Below, one piece after another: positions 52,174 to 60,794 of a stretch of 64,000 nt of DNA. The translations under genes were made by a program, and so were the position numbers. Location of the stretch: positions 56,247 to 120,246 of the forward strand of contig NZ_FNBB01000014.1 in the NCBI RefSeq assembly GCF_900102105.1, given 5' to 3'. The DNA is from Agrobacterium pusense (GTDB lineage Bacteria > Pseudomonadota > Alphaproteobacteria > Rhizobiales > Rhizobiaceae). Position 1 is the stretch's first letter. Every line of letters starts with the position of its first letter. Under the pieces are notes generated by a model. The model had not been told where the DNA came from. It worked only from the letters and a program-made list of their open reading frames with translations, and did no database searches.

Positions 52174-53169
52174 TCAGTTCGTCTTGAGGAACGCCTGCGT
52201 CTTGTCGAAGAAGGCCTGATCCTTCACCAGAGCGGAGAATTTCGCCGAAAGGCCGGCCGCCACGGCCACGAAAGCCTTGCGCTCGTCATCGGTCAGCGCG
52301 TTCACCTCCATGCCGTTCTTTTTCAGCGTTTCCAGTGACTTGTCGATATCGGCAGCGTCGTTCTGCGCCTTCCAGGCCTCCGTTTCCACGGCAGCCTCCT
52401 TGAGCGCGGTCTTGAAGTTCTCATCAAGACCTTCAAAACGGGCAGGATTCATGCCCAGCACCCAGGCGTCGGCGATGTGGTTGCTGATCGTCAGGTATTT
52501 CTGCACCTCGTAGAGTTTGGCGCTGACCGGCACATTGACCGGATTTTCCTGCCCGTCGACCACCTTGAGCTGGAGGGCATTATAGACTTCGGCAAAAGCC
52601 ATCGGCGTCGGGGCGGCCCCCATGGCGCCGAAGAATTCAACCCAGAGCGGATTGTTCGGCACCCGCAGCTTCATGCCCTTCAGATCGGCTGGGGATTTGA
52701 TCGGCGCCCTCGAATTGGTGATCTGGCGCAGCGGCCGTGACCAAAGATCGAGCCCGAGAATGCCGATCTTGCTCAGATCGCCGGAAAGCTCCTTGCCGAG
52801 ATCGCTGTCAAGATAGACCCGGAGCTGGTCGATATCACGGAACTGATAGGGAATGGCGATAGCTGTGAATTTCGGGTTGAATGTCGCGTAGAGCGATGTC
52901 GAATTCAGGAGCATGTCAAGCGAGCCGCCGGCCAGCTGCTTGACGCCCGCCGAAGGATCGCCGCCATAAAGCGTACCGTTTGGGAATACCTTGATCTTGA
53001 GCTTGCCGTCGGTCTTTTTTGAAACCAGTTCCGCGAACTTGTTGGCGGAAAGCGTGATTTCGGAATTGTCTGCATCCGGCGTCGACAGCGTCAGCGTCTC
53101 GGCCCGTGCAATCGATGCGACCAGCATGGTGGCGGCAAGGGCCAGCCCGTAAAGTTTTGAAATTTTCAT
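52174..53169 (-). CDS. TRAP transporter periplasmic binding protein DctP-type (second system)
   Basis: This 331-residue protein has a signal peptide (MKISKLYGLALAATMLVASI, cut near ARA). The DctP pattern is present: SADKFAELV-like SANKFAELVSKKTDGKLKIK, LKGMKLRVPNNPLWVEFFGA and KVVDGQENPVNVPVSAKLYE; the arginine in LRVPNN should bind the ligand carboxylate. GGGAGGAACAC before ATG 53169 resolves the start. It is fourth in an operon after an oxidoreductase, a monooxygenase-like protein and a beta-hydroxyacid dehydrogenase. Confidence 0.9.
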   Translation of the reverse strand: MKISKLYGLALAATMLVASIARAETLTLSTPDADNSEITLSANKFAELVSKKTDGKLKIKVFPNGTLYGGDPSAGVKQLAGGSLDMLLNSTSLYATFNPKFTAIAIPYQFRDIDQLRVYLDSDLGKELSGDLSKIGILGLDLWSRPLRQITNSRAPIKSPADLKGMKLRVPNNPLWVEFFGAMGAAPTPMAFAEVYNALQLKVVDGQENPVNVPVSAKLYEVQKYLTISNHIADAWVLGMNPARFEGLDENFKTALKEAAVETEAWKAQNDAADIDKSLETLKKNGMEVNALTDDERKAFVAVAAGLSAKFSALVKDQAFFDKTQAFLKTN

Positions 53170-53191
53170 GTGTTCCTCCCTTTGTTGTGTC

Positions 53192-54094
53192 TTAAACAGT
53201 TTCGAGCGTTCCTCCGAACGCATTCATGCGCTTAATTTCAAGGATCACACCGCTGTGATCAAGCTCGCCCGCGCCATGCTCGACCATGGAGCGAAACAGC
53301 CGGTCAACCTCCTCGCTGACCGGTAATGTCAGGCCGCGGCTTCTGGCGTAGGCCAGCGCCGTGGACGTATCCTTGACCTGATATTTCGCCGGCCCGCCGG
53401 GGCGGAAATCGCCCTCAACCATGCGTTTTCCGTGCTGACGGAAGACGGTGGAATCGGCAAATCCGCCAAGCAGGGCGTGGCGCACCTGTGCCGGGTCCGC
53501 TCCCCCTTCTTCCGCAAGGGTGAGAGCTTCGGCAACGGCGCAGATTGTCGAGGCGACGATCAGCTGATTGGCAAGCTTGGCCAGAGAGCCGCAGCCCACC
53601 GGCCCTACGTGCGTGACGCGGCCAAGACAACCGAGGAGCGGCCGCAGCGCATCCACATCCCGCTGTTCACCCCCGGCCATGATGGCGAGCGTTCCTTCGA
53701 TCGCTCCCTTTTCACCGCCGGACACGGGCGCATCGACATATCTGACGCCGCATGCCAGGGCGGCTTCAGCCTGTTCAATTGCAATTTCAACGGGAATGGA
53801 ACTCATGACAAGCAGAACCGCACCGGGTTTCATGGCTGAAACGATGCCCGGCGAACCGAGCAGAACATCGTTGCAGACCGGCCCGGAACTCAGCATGCAG
53901 AGCACCACATCCGCTTCGGCCGCAGCCTCGGCAGCCGTTACGGTCGGCTGCACGCCCTTCTCTGCCAGAACCGCAGCCTTGTCGGCACTGCGGTTCCAGG
54001 CCTTGACGGAAAACCCGGCCTCTGCCAGGCGCGCCGCCATGGGTGCGCCCATGATACCCGTACCGATAACGGCGACCTGGCGGATGTCTGCCAT
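53192..54094 (-). CDS. Beta-hydroxyacid dehydrogenase (GarR/tartronate semialdehyde reductase-like)
   Basis: This 300-residue NAD(P)-dependent enzyme has the glycine motif GTGIMGAPMAARL beginning at residue 11, the substrate-binding DAPVSGGEKGA at 121-131 and catalytic K173 in SLAKLANQ. The family reduces tartronate semialdehyde or oxidises 3-hydroxyacids and four-carbon sugar acids. ATG at 54094 has AAGG 9 bases upstream; ATG 54103 is crowded by it. It lies between the YgiN-like gene and dctP in a sugar-acid operon. The exact substrate cannot be given. Confidence 0.86.
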   Translation of the reverse strand: MADIRQVAVIGTGIMGAPMAARLAEAGFSVKAWNRSADKAAVLAEKGVQPTVTAAEAAAEADVVLCMLSSGPVCNDVLLGSPGIVSAMKPGAVLLVMSSIPVEIAIEQAEAALACGVRYVDAPVSGGEKGAIEGTLAIMAGGEQRDVDALRPLLGCLGRVTHVGPVGCGSLAKLANQLIVASTICAVAEALTLAEEGGADPAQVRHALLGGFADSTVFRQHGKRMVEGDFRPGGPAKYQVKDTSTALAYARSRGLTLPVSEEVDRLFRSMVEHGAGELDHSGVILEIKRMNAFGGTLETV

Positions 54095-54106
54095 CGTTCC
54101 CATCCT

Positions 54107-54409
54107 TCAAAGCCATTGCCGGTTCAGGAAGCGCACCGGCAGTTCTTCTTCGATAAGCGCCGGGAACGCCTCGCGGAATCGGTCGAGATGCGGTGTCTTC
54201 AGGTGGTCGTCAAAAGCCTGTTTGTCGTCATAGACCTCGTAGAACACCACATTGTTTCCCGTTTCTGGCCGCACCACGTCGAATTGCCGGCAACCCGGTT
54301 CATCACGAACCGAATGGGTGGCGTCATCATGCGCAGCGTCGAGAAAGGCCTCCATCGCGTCGGGCTTGACCCGAAATTCCGCTATCACCACGAAGGCCCC
54401 CTTCGACAT
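54107..54409 (-). CDS. Antibiotic biosynthesis monooxygenase-type protein (YgiN-like)
   Basis: This 100-residue ABM-fold protein, a ferredoxin-like barrel normally dimeric, has AFVVIAEFRVKPDAMEAFLD, RDEPGCRQFDVVRPE and VFYEVYDDKQAFDDHLKTPH. Such proteins include quinol monooxygenases, LsrG-type epimerases and sugar isomerases. In a sugar-acid operon an isomerase role like LsrG's or mutarotation of a keto acid is more likely than oxygenation, which is inference. AGGAC immediately precedes ATG 54409; a GTG at 54430 is an alternative start. Confidence 0.8.
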   Translation of the reverse strand: MSKGAFVVIAEFRVKPDAMEAFLDAAHDDATHSVRDEPGCRQFDVVRPETGNNVVFYEVYDDKQAFDDHLKTPHLDRFREAFPALIEEELPVRFLNRQWL

Positions 54410-54426
54410 GTCCTGATCCCCGGCCG

Positions 54427-55785
54427 TCACGCCGCAGCGTCCTTTTGCGGGCGGAAGCGGTTTTCCATGTCCTGACGCAGCTTCACCACGTCGAGATCGT
54501 TGACCAGCTCCACATCCTCGAAGCTGACGATCTGGTCTTTCCTGATGGCGCGCTTCAGCTTGACGTTATGGGCGAGGCCGATCGGCAGCGCTTTCATGTC
54601 CAGGCTGCGGGTCGCTGGAATGGCGTTCGCCCAGACCGCATAACCGCCCTCACCGTCCAGCATTTCGCCGGGCTGCATGTCCTTCTTGGCTGTGGCGACG
54701 GCATCGCCGCGGAACTCCTTCGAGCAGCCGGTTGCCTCGTTTCGCAATACGGCAGAGAGCACGCTGATCGAGGTTTCGAGTCCGATGATATGGAACGGAC
54801 GCCACATGGAGGCATACCAGCCGGACGGATCGGTCAGCAGGCCATATTGCTTGAAGCAGGCGCGGGCATATTCATTATGCGCCTTGAACGTGACGAAGAC
54901 GCCGTAACGGATGTTGTTGAACACCTCGCGTCCATCCGGTTCCTGGCTTGCGGCGATATCCACCAGGCCTGAACGGGCCATGCGGCCGCCATCGGCGGCG
55001 GGACGGAAAACACGGGCGAGATCGTGCAGGCCGGCGGGCGGGAAAGCCAGACCGTCATCCGGGCAATCCAGCCCCGTACCATTGGCGACAGCCGCCATTT
55101 CGATGGCCGCCTTGGTGCCATCGGTGAAGGAATTATACATTTTCGGATTGAAGTCGCCCTTGGCCACTTCCTCGTCCGTCCAGCCGAAATAACCCCAGAC
55201 CGTGTCCGGCGTCGAATAACGGTAACGCGGCTCGAAGTTCATGCCCTTGCCAGCGGAAACGACCTCGAAGCCGGTGGCGCGCGCCCAGTCGACAAGCTCG
55301 CAGATCAACGCCGGCTGGTCGCCGTAAGCCATGGAATAGATCAGGCCCTTGGCGCGGGCCTTTTCGGCAAGGATCGGCCCGACCATGACGTCGGCTTCGA
55401 CATTGACCATGACGACGTGTTTGTTGTGGTCGATGGCGCCCAACGCGTGGCGGGCACCGGCCAGCGGATGGCCGGTGGCCTCGATGACGCATTCGATCTC
55501 ACCGCAGGCGAAAAGCTCGTTCACGTCGTCGGTCACATAGGTCTTGCCGCTCTTCAGCGCCTCGGCGCAGCTCTTCGCATCGTAGCGTTCCTTCGGCCAG
55601 CCGACGCGATCCAGCGATTCCTTCGCCTTTCCGACATTGAGATCCGCAACGGCGACCATGTGGAAACCGGCGATGCGCTGCGCCTGCGCCAGCACCATGG
55701 AGCCGAACTTGCCGGCACCGATGAGACCGACCCGGACAGGTTTGCCGCCGGCTGCACGCGCTGACAGAAGAGAATAGAGATTCAT
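54427..55785 (-). CDS. NAD(P)-dependent oxidoreductase with SAF domain
   Basis: This 452-residue protein has an N-terminal homoserine dehydrogenase-like Rossmann domain (VRVGLIGAGKFGSMVLAQAQ; GxGxxG at 23-28). A central catalytic domain follows (VIEATGHPLAGARHALGAID, GDQPALICELVDWARATGF). The C-terminal about 90 residues form an SAF domain (KKDMQPGEMLDGEGGYAVWA, LKRAIRKDQIVSFEDVEL), the fold also present in altronate/galactarate dehydratases. GAAGGATG lies before ATG 55785. It leads the second TRAP operon. Related proteins occur in sugar-acid clusters; the reaction is not established to my knowledge. Confidence 0.82.
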   Translation of the reverse strand: MNLYSLLSARAAGGKPVRVGLIGAGKFGSMVLAQAQRIAGFHMVAVADLNVGKAKESLDRVGWPKERYDAKSCAEALKSGKTYVTDDVNELFACGEIECVIEATGHPLAGARHALGAIDHNKHVVMVNVEADVMVGPILAEKARAKGLIYSMAYGDQPALICELVDWARATGFEVVSAGKGMNFEPRYRYSTPDTVWGYFGWTDEEVAKGDFNPKMYNSFTDGTKAAIEMAAVANGTGLDCPDDGLAFPPAGLHDLARVFRPAADGGRMARSGLVDIAASQEPDGREVFNNIRYGVFVTFKAHNEYARACFKQYGLLTDPSGWYASMWRPFHIIGLETSISVLSAVLRNEATGCSKEFRGDAVATAKKDMQPGEMLDGEGGYAVWANAIPATRSLDMKALPIGLAHNVKLKRAIRKDQIVSFEDVELVNDLDVVKLRQDMENRFRPQKDAAA

Positions 55786-56009
55786 GTTTTGACATCCTTC
55801 GCTGGGGAAATTGCTGGCGAGAATGTCCAGACTGCCCGGCGAAGGCCATGCGATACCGAGGCAGCGAAGGTTCACCCCTCGCGGCGCTGGCCACATGACG
55901 TTTCTGCGTTCCTCCCGGACCCCGGCACGCCTTTGCGCCGGCTCTCGCGGTCGCCTCCCAAAGCAACCTTGAGACCAGAGTAGGAGCGTTCAGATATTAG
56001 TTCTATTTA

Positions 56010-56025
56010 GAAAATCAGATTTTTC
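56010..56025. promoter_or_regulatory. Operator candidate upstream of the second TRAP operon
   Basis: In the 262-bp gap between the LacI gene end and the first operon gene, AAAATC-A-GATTTT (56011-56023) is an exact palindrome around a single base, in an AT-rich island (55998-56045). A LacI-type gene lies just upstream on the same strand. Binding is inferred. Confidence 0.35.
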
Positions 56026-56047
56026 ATTTAGTTTATCTAACAAGAAA

Positions 56048-57097
56048 TCAGGCCGATTTGCGCAGCATCAGATCGGCGCTGAGCAGGATGCGTTCACGCA
56101 TCCGCGTCGTATCATCCGTCTCATCATCCAGCTTCTGCAGCAGAAGCTCGATCGAAAGCCTACCGATCTCGTTATAATTTTGCGCCACTGTGGTAATCGG
56201 CGGGCAGGCATAACGCGACAGCGGATGGTCGTCATGGCCGGCAACCCTGAGATCGTAATCGGAGCCATGGCCAACCTTGATGCCCTTCTGGAAGGCGGCG
56301 GCGATGACGCCGAAGGCGATACGGTCATTGGCGCATAAAATGGTGCGCGATGGCAAATGCCCTGCGCCATCCAGCAGCCGGCTCGCCTCATCAAAGGCGA
56401 AACGCTCGAAATCCCAGGTGACGATGCCGGGAACATCGATGACATGCGGCTCGAAACCCAGACGCTGCATCGCTTCCTCATAGGCCGTGCGGCGTGTCGC
56501 AGCGTTGGTATTGACCTGCGGCATATCGAAGAAACAGGGCGGTTCGCCCGAACGGCAGAGATAATCCACCATCAGCCCGACACTCTGGCGGTTGTCCGTG
56601 CCGACAAAGGCCGAGGTCTCATCCAGCGGCGAATCGACGTAAACGATCGGAATGCTGGCCGCGAGCTGCTCCAGCGTGGCGCGATGGGATTTGACGCCGA
56701 GCGGCGCGATGATGGCGCCCGCAACATTCATTGACTTGAAGGTGCGGATCGCCCGGTCCTCGATTTCCGCCTTGCCATCCGACGATAGCACGAAAGCGAG
56801 GAACCCCGCCTCGTTGGCGATAAGTTCGATGCGGCTCGTCAGCGCCATGTAGAACGGATCGGTGGAGTTTGGAATGATGATGCCGATGATATTGGAACGG
56901 CGGCGGTTGAGGTTGACGGCGAAGATATTCGGCCGGAAGCCCGATTTCTTCAGCGCGTCCTCAATGGTGTCCCGCGTCTTCTTGCGGACCGAGGCCGGAT
57001 CATTGAAGTATTTCGAAACAGTCGGGCGGGAAAGGCCGACGAATTCCGAAAATTCTTCCATCGTCCTGATAGATTTGGCCAAAGTGCTTGCCCCCAT
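56048..57097 (-). CDS. LacI-family transcriptional regulator
   Basis: This 349-residue regulator has an N-terminal HTH around residues 12-45 (RTMEEFSEFVGLSRPTVSKY, FNDPASVRKKTRDTIEDALK). The sensor domain contains IIGIIIPNSTDPFYMALTSR, CANDRIAFGVIAAAFQKGIK and a VAGHDDHPLS segment. The HTH is preceded by a few extra residues but is complete. It lies upstream of the SAF/TRAP operon and downstream of the polyol dehydrogenases on the same strand, so either could be its target. The operon to its 3' side is favoured by the palindrome at 56011. Confidence 0.88.
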   Translation of the reverse strand: MGASTLAKSIRTMEEFSEFVGLSRPTVSKYFNDPASVRKKTRDTIEDALKKSGFRPNIFAVNLNRRRSNIIGIIIPNSTDPFYMALTSRIELIANEAGFLAFVLSSDGKAEIEDRAIRTFKSMNVAGAIIAPLGVKSHRATLEQLAASIPIVYVDSPLDETSAFVGTDNRQSVGLMVDYLCRSGEPPCFFDMPQVNTNAATRRTAYEEAMQRLGFEPHVIDVPGIVTWDFERFAFDEASRLLDGAGHLPSRTILCANDRIAFGVIAAAFQKGIKVGHGSDYDLRVAGHDDHPLSRYACPPITTVAQNYNEIGRLSIELLLQKLDDETDDTTRMRERILLSADLMLRKSA

Positions 57098-57123
57098 GAA
57101 ATATTACATGTGGTACTCTATAT

Positions 57124-57152
57124 CGACCGGCCTTCGCACGAAAAGCCGGTCG
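57124..57152. terminator. Hairpin after the polyol dehydrogenase
   Basis: CGACCGGC (57124-57131) and GCCGGTCG (57145-57152) form a perfect 8-bp stem with a 13-base loop in the 78-bp gap between the polyol dehydrogenase and LacI genes. It lacks a T-run on the minus strand, so terminator function is uncertain. Confidence 0.4.
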
Positions 57153-57175
57153 AATGGTTATCAACGGCCAAACGA

Positions 57176-58186
57176 TCATTCGGCCGCAAACTGCACTTTC
57201 ATCGTCGCCGGATCAGACGGTTTTTTCGTAAAGAATGGCAGTATTTCCGAAAGCGGCAGCCGGTGCGACACCAGCCGCGCCATGACATCGCCATCCGTCT
57301 CCAGAATGGCAAGCGCCTGCGGTATGTTGCGGTTTAGAGAATGTGAGCCGACAAGCTTCAGCTGACGCCGGAAGATTTCGAAAGGCGCCACCGAAATGCG
57401 GGCATCCGGCGCGCAGACGCCGAAAAACAGCGCGGTGCCGCCATCCGCAACCAGCGGGATCATCGCTTCGGCAACAGCGGCAATACCCGTCGCGTCGGCC
57501 ACAAAATCGAAAGACTTCTGTTGCCGCACGAGCGCTTCCGAGCCCGACACCGCCACCTTGAGCCCAAGACTTTCGGCAAAGGCCAGCCGGCTTTCATTGA
57601 TATCGGCCATCGTCACCGTCTGAATGCCACGCGCTTTCAGCGACAGGGCAAGCAGCAGACCGATGGGACCGGCGCCAAACACCAGCGCGCTTTCCGGCAC
57701 CACGCCACTCTCACCGATGCCAGCGCTCTGCATGCCGTTGACGACGCAGGCGAGCGGTTCGGCCAGTGCCGCGACATGATAGGGCATCGAACCGATGCCG
57801 TGCAGGTGATCCGCGCGCACCACGCTGAATTCGGCAAAGCCGCCATTGTGGGAAACGCCATAGGCCTTCAGCGTGCTGCAAAGGTTGGTCAGACCCTTCC
57901 TGCAGCTGGCACAGGTGCCGCATGGCAGATTGGGATCGACGGCCACACGGTCACCGGCTCTGAAGCCTGTCACATCGGAAGCCACGGCTGCAACTTCACC
58001 GGCATATTCATGGCCGGGAATGACGGGAAACGCACCGTCACCATAACGCGCATGCAGCACGTCTATATCGGTGTGGCAAAGCCCCGAAGCCTTGACCCGC
58101 ACGAGCGCGTGACCCGGCGGCAGATCGGCGACGGGGAGTTCCGCCAGCACGGCGCGTCCCTTCTCGACGAATTGAATGGCATGCAT
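57176..58186 (-). CDS. Zinc-dependent alcohol/polyol dehydrogenase
   Basis: This 336-residue medium-chain dehydrogenase has catalytic zinc ligands C37, H59 and E60 (GLCHTD, PGHEYAG). The structural zinc cysteines are C89, C92, C95 and C103. The Rossmann motif is FGAGPIGLLLAL. ATG at 58186 has GGAG 6-9 bases upstream; ATG 58192 is adjacent to the site. In A. fabrum the matching gene (Atu3163, recalled) is a D-altritol 5-dehydrogenase giving D-tagatose, which fits the kinase and GatZ genes nearby. It follows the SDR gene by 16 bp. Confidence 0.86.
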   Translation of the reverse strand: MHAIQFVEKGRAVLAELPVADLPPGHALVRVKASGLCHTDIDVLHARYGDGAFPVIPGHEYAGEVAAVASDVTGFRAGDRVAVDPNLPCGTCASCRKGLTNLCSTLKAYGVSHNGGFAEFSVVRADHLHGIGSMPYHVAALAEPLACVVNGMQSAGIGESGVVPESALVFGAGPIGLLLALSLKARGIQTVTMADINESRLAFAESLGLKVAVSGSEALVRQQKSFDFVADATGIAAVAEAMIPLVADGGTALFFGVCAPDARISVAPFEIFRRQLKLVGSHSLNRNIPQALAILETDGDVMARLVSHRLPLSEILPFFTKKPSDPATMKVQFAAE

Positions 58187-58202
58187 GGTCATCTCCGGCT
58201 TT

Positions 58203-58973
58203 TCAGCTCATCCAGTTGCCGCCGTCGACATTGTATGTCTGGGCGAGAATATAATCGCTGTCGGCGGAGGCGAGGAAAACCGCCAGCCCTTTGATATCGT
58301 CAGGCGTGGCGAAACGGCCGATCGGCACGGATTTGGCCACCGCCGCCTTCTTCTCGCCGGGCTTCAAGCCTTCCCATTTGGCGAAATGTGCATCGACCAC
58401 TTCCCAATGCTCACCATCCACGACGCCGGGCGCAATGGCGTTGACATTGATGCCGTGCTTGACGAGCGCCAGCGCCGCCGACTGCGTGGCGGAAATGATC
58501 GCCGCCTTGGAGGCGCAATAAAGCGTCACCAGCGCCTCGCCGCGCCGGCCGGCCTGGCTTGCCATATTGATGATCTTGCCGCCGCGCGCGCGCTCGATCA
58601 TGACATTGGAGACGGCCTTCATCATGAACAGCGGACCCTTGAGATTGATGTCGAACACCCGCTCATAGCTCTCTTCGGTAATGCCGTTGATCGGCGCCAT
58701 ATCGAAGATCGCGGCATTGTTGACGAGAATATCGATGCCGCCGAACTCCTCATCCACCGCCTTCACCACCGCATCGATCTGAGCGAGGTCGGTAACATCC
58801 AGCCGCACCGCCTTTGCCGAAGGGCCGATGGCGGCGGCAGCCGCCGTGGCGCGGGCAATATCGATATCAGCGATGATGACCTTTGCGCCCTCATCGGCGA
58901 AAGCCTGCGCAAAACCAAGGCCGATACCGCGGGCAGCGCCGGTGATCAGCGCAATCTTGTTGTTCAATCTCAT
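58203..58973 (-). CDS. Galactitol/sorbitol 2-dehydrogenase (SDR)
   Basis: This 256-residue short-chain dehydrogenase has NAD motif TGAARGIG at 11-18, NNAAIF at 85-90 and catalytic S139, Y152 and K156. It shows strong resemblance to SmoS-type sorbitol and galactitol dehydrogenases (QTYNVDGGNWMS at the end). The recalled A. fabrum counterpart (Atu3164) oxidises galactitol at C2 to L-tagatose. It is followed closely by the zinc dehydrogenase and preceded by the ABC binding-protein gene, with a palindromic repeat in the 178-bp gap. Confidence 0.88.
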   Translation of the reverse strand: MRLNNKIALITGAARGIGLGFAQAFADEGAKVIIADIDIARATAAAAAIGPSAKAVRLDVTDLAQIDAVVKAVDEEFGGIDILVNNAAIFDMAPINGITEESYERVFDINLKGPLFMMKAVSNVMIERARGGKIINMASQAGRRGEALVTLYCASKAAIISATQSAALALVKHGINVNAIAPGVVDGEHWEVVDAHFAKWEGLKPGEKKAAVAKSVPIGRFATPDDIKGLAVFLASADSDYILAQTYNVDGGNWMS

Positions 58974-59048
58974 GTCGATCTCCGTGATGCATCGCGGGCA
59001 GTCGATGAATTCGGCCCTGCGTTTAGTGTTAGATGCAATTTTTCCACC

Positions 59049-59081
59049 CCCTCATTCCTGTGCATTTCACAGGAATGAGGG
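59049..59081. repeat. Short palindromic repeat in the polyol operon
   Basis: CCCTCATTCCTGTG and CACAGGAATGAGGG are perfect 14-bp complements with a 5-base loop (CATTT). A wobble-paired version lies at 46977-47007. It is within the 178-bp gap between the binding-protein and galactitol dehydrogenase genes and may dampen or stabilise the transcript there. Confidence 0.65.
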
Positions 59082-59151
59082 CGGCGGGTCTGTGTCCACC
59101 CATGCCGCCCGCCACCAGAAGGCGAACGGGCGGCACGCCGGGAGGACGCGG

Positions 59152-60465
59152 CTACTTGATGTAGCCCGCGCGGGTCATGTCACGTTCGACCTGTTTCTGC
59201 GCGCCTTCGAGCGCCGCATCGACGCTCTGCTGGCCGGAAAGGGCTGCCGCGATCTGCTGGCCGACAACCGTACCGATGGACTGGAATTCCGGTATGGCGA
59301 CGAACTGCACACCGGTATAGGGCACCGGATCCTTGGTCGGCTTGGACGGATCGGCAGACATGATTGCCTTCAGTACCGTATCCGCGAAAGGCGCAGCCTT
59401 CTTGTATTCCGGCAGCTCATAGGTGGATTTGCGCGTACCCGGCGGCACGGCCACCCAGCCCTCGCTTTCACCAACCGTCTTCACATAGGACTTCGAAGTC
59501 GCCCATTTGACGAAGGACTTGGCGGTTTCAAGCTTCTTCGTGCTGTTTGGGATTGCAAGGTTCCAGGACCACGACCAGCTCGAACCGTTCGGCGTTACCT
59601 CGACGGGAGCACGCGTAAACGCGGTCTTGTCGGCAACCTGGCTCTGCTTGGGGTCATAAACGCGGCCCGCCGCCGAGGTGGCGTCGATCCACATGGCGCA
59701 ACGGCCGGATGAAAACAGCGTCTGGTTTTCATTGAAGCCGTTGGCGGCCGCACCGGGCGGGCCGTAGGAGGTCATCAGCGCCACATAATCCGCAATCGCC
59801 TTTTTCCACGGCTCGCTCGTCAGCTGCGGTTTCCAGTCCATGTCGAACCAGCGGCCGCCATAGGTATTGATCATGGTGCCGAGGAAGGCCATGTTTTCGC
59901 CCCAGCCCGGCTTGCCGCGCAGGCATATGCCATATTGCTGTTTCGACTTGTCGGTCAGCTTGGCGGCAAAATCCTTGATCTGGTCGTACGTCGGATTGTC
60001 AGGCATCTTCAGGCCGGCGGCGTCGAACAGATCCTTGCGGTAAAGCGTGAACGAGCTTTCGGTGTAGAACGGCACGGCGTAAAGCTTGCCGTCAACCGTC
60101 AGGCCCTTTTTGATCGGGTCGAGCAGATCGGCATAGTAATAATCGTCGCCGAGATCATCGACGGGCGCCAGCCAGCCCTGCTTGCCCCAGATCGGCGCTT
60201 CGTAACCGCCAATGGTCATGATGTCGAACTGGCCGCCATTGGTGGCGATGTCGGTCGTGACGCGCTCGCGCAGAACATTCTCCTCCAGCACGATCCAGTT
60301 GATCTTGTTGCCTGTTTCCTTCTCCCAGGCGCTGGAAAGCTTCTGCATGATGATCATGTCGCCATTGTTGACGGTGGCGATGTTGATCTCTTCCGCCTGC
60401 GCCAGCCCGGCCAGAAGCCCGGCCCCAACCACAGACGACGACAGAATTCCAATGAATTTGCTCAT
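59152..60465 (-). CDS. Polyol ABC transporter periplasmic binding protein (SmoE-like)
   Basis: This 437-residue family 1 binding protein has a signal peptide (MSKFIGILSSSVVGAGLLAG, cut near AQA). The mature protein has INIATVNNGDMIIMQKLSSA, WGKQGWLAPVDDLGDDYYYA and NGSSWSWSWNLAIPNSTKKL, typical of polyol (SmoE/MtlE) receptors. GGAGGAGCGGG lies before ATG 60465, resolving the start. It is expected to bind galactitol, altritol or related alditols for the permease at 63183. It is divergent from the kinase gene with a 329-bp gap that holds repeated operator-like sequences. Confidence 0.88.
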   Translation of the reverse strand: MSKFIGILSSSVVGAGLLAGLAQAEEINIATVNNGDMIIMQKLSSAWEKETGNKINWIVLEENVLRERVTTDIATNGGQFDIMTIGGYEAPIWGKQGWLAPVDDLGDDYYYADLLDPIKKGLTVDGKLYAVPFYTESSFTLYRKDLFDAAGLKMPDNPTYDQIKDFAAKLTDKSKQQYGICLRGKPGWGENMAFLGTMINTYGGRWFDMDWKPQLTSEPWKKAIADYVALMTSYGPPGAAANGFNENQTLFSSGRCAMWIDATSAAGRVYDPKQSQVADKTAFTRAPVEVTPNGSSWSWSWNLAIPNSTKKLETAKSFVKWATSKSYVKTVGESEGWVAVPPGTRKSTYELPEYKKAAPFADTVLKAIMSADPSKPTKDPVPYTGVQFVAIPEFQSIGTVVGQQIAAALSGQQSVDAALEGAQKQVERDMTRAGYIK

Positions 60466-60794
60466 GATACCCGCTCCTCCTTTACGGATGTCTACGCATA
60501 ACAATACATGCGTAAATTTTTTATCTCGCGAAACTCGCTCTATTGTCAACATCCGAAAATAAATTGGGGCATGAAGATCTAGTTGCGTGCGCGCATAAGC
60601 TACTGTTTTAAAACAAATACTCTCATAAAAAATTATTTGAAGAAACGCCTTACCTGCTGCGACGCAACAAAATTTTCACCATCAAATATATTGACGCGCG
60701 TAAATTTTTGAATGATATCCAAAAACCATAGGCACTTGGGACGGCGGAATTTGCATCCGCAAAGGACGGGAGCCGAATGCATATGGAGGAGACG
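60466..60794. promoter_or_regulatory. Divergent promoter region of the polyol locus
   Basis: On the minus strand TTGACA (60544-60549) and AGATAA (60521-60526) are 17 bp apart. Just downstream of the predicted start lies an inverted repeat, TACGCAT (60493-60499) and ATGCGTA (60508-60514). On the plus strand TTGACG (60691-60696) precedes the kinase gene. The 12-mer GCGTAAATTTTT occurs at 60510-60521 and 60698-60709, so a shared regulator could act on both. The rest of the 329 bp is AT-rich and unassigned. Confidence 0.5.

Noticed and set aside
57124..57152. Reading the hairpin as a LacI operator for the gene at 56048
   Set aside because: The stem is GC-rich with a 13-base loop and lies just after the dehydrogenase stop, so a transcript-end hairpin is the simpler explanation.
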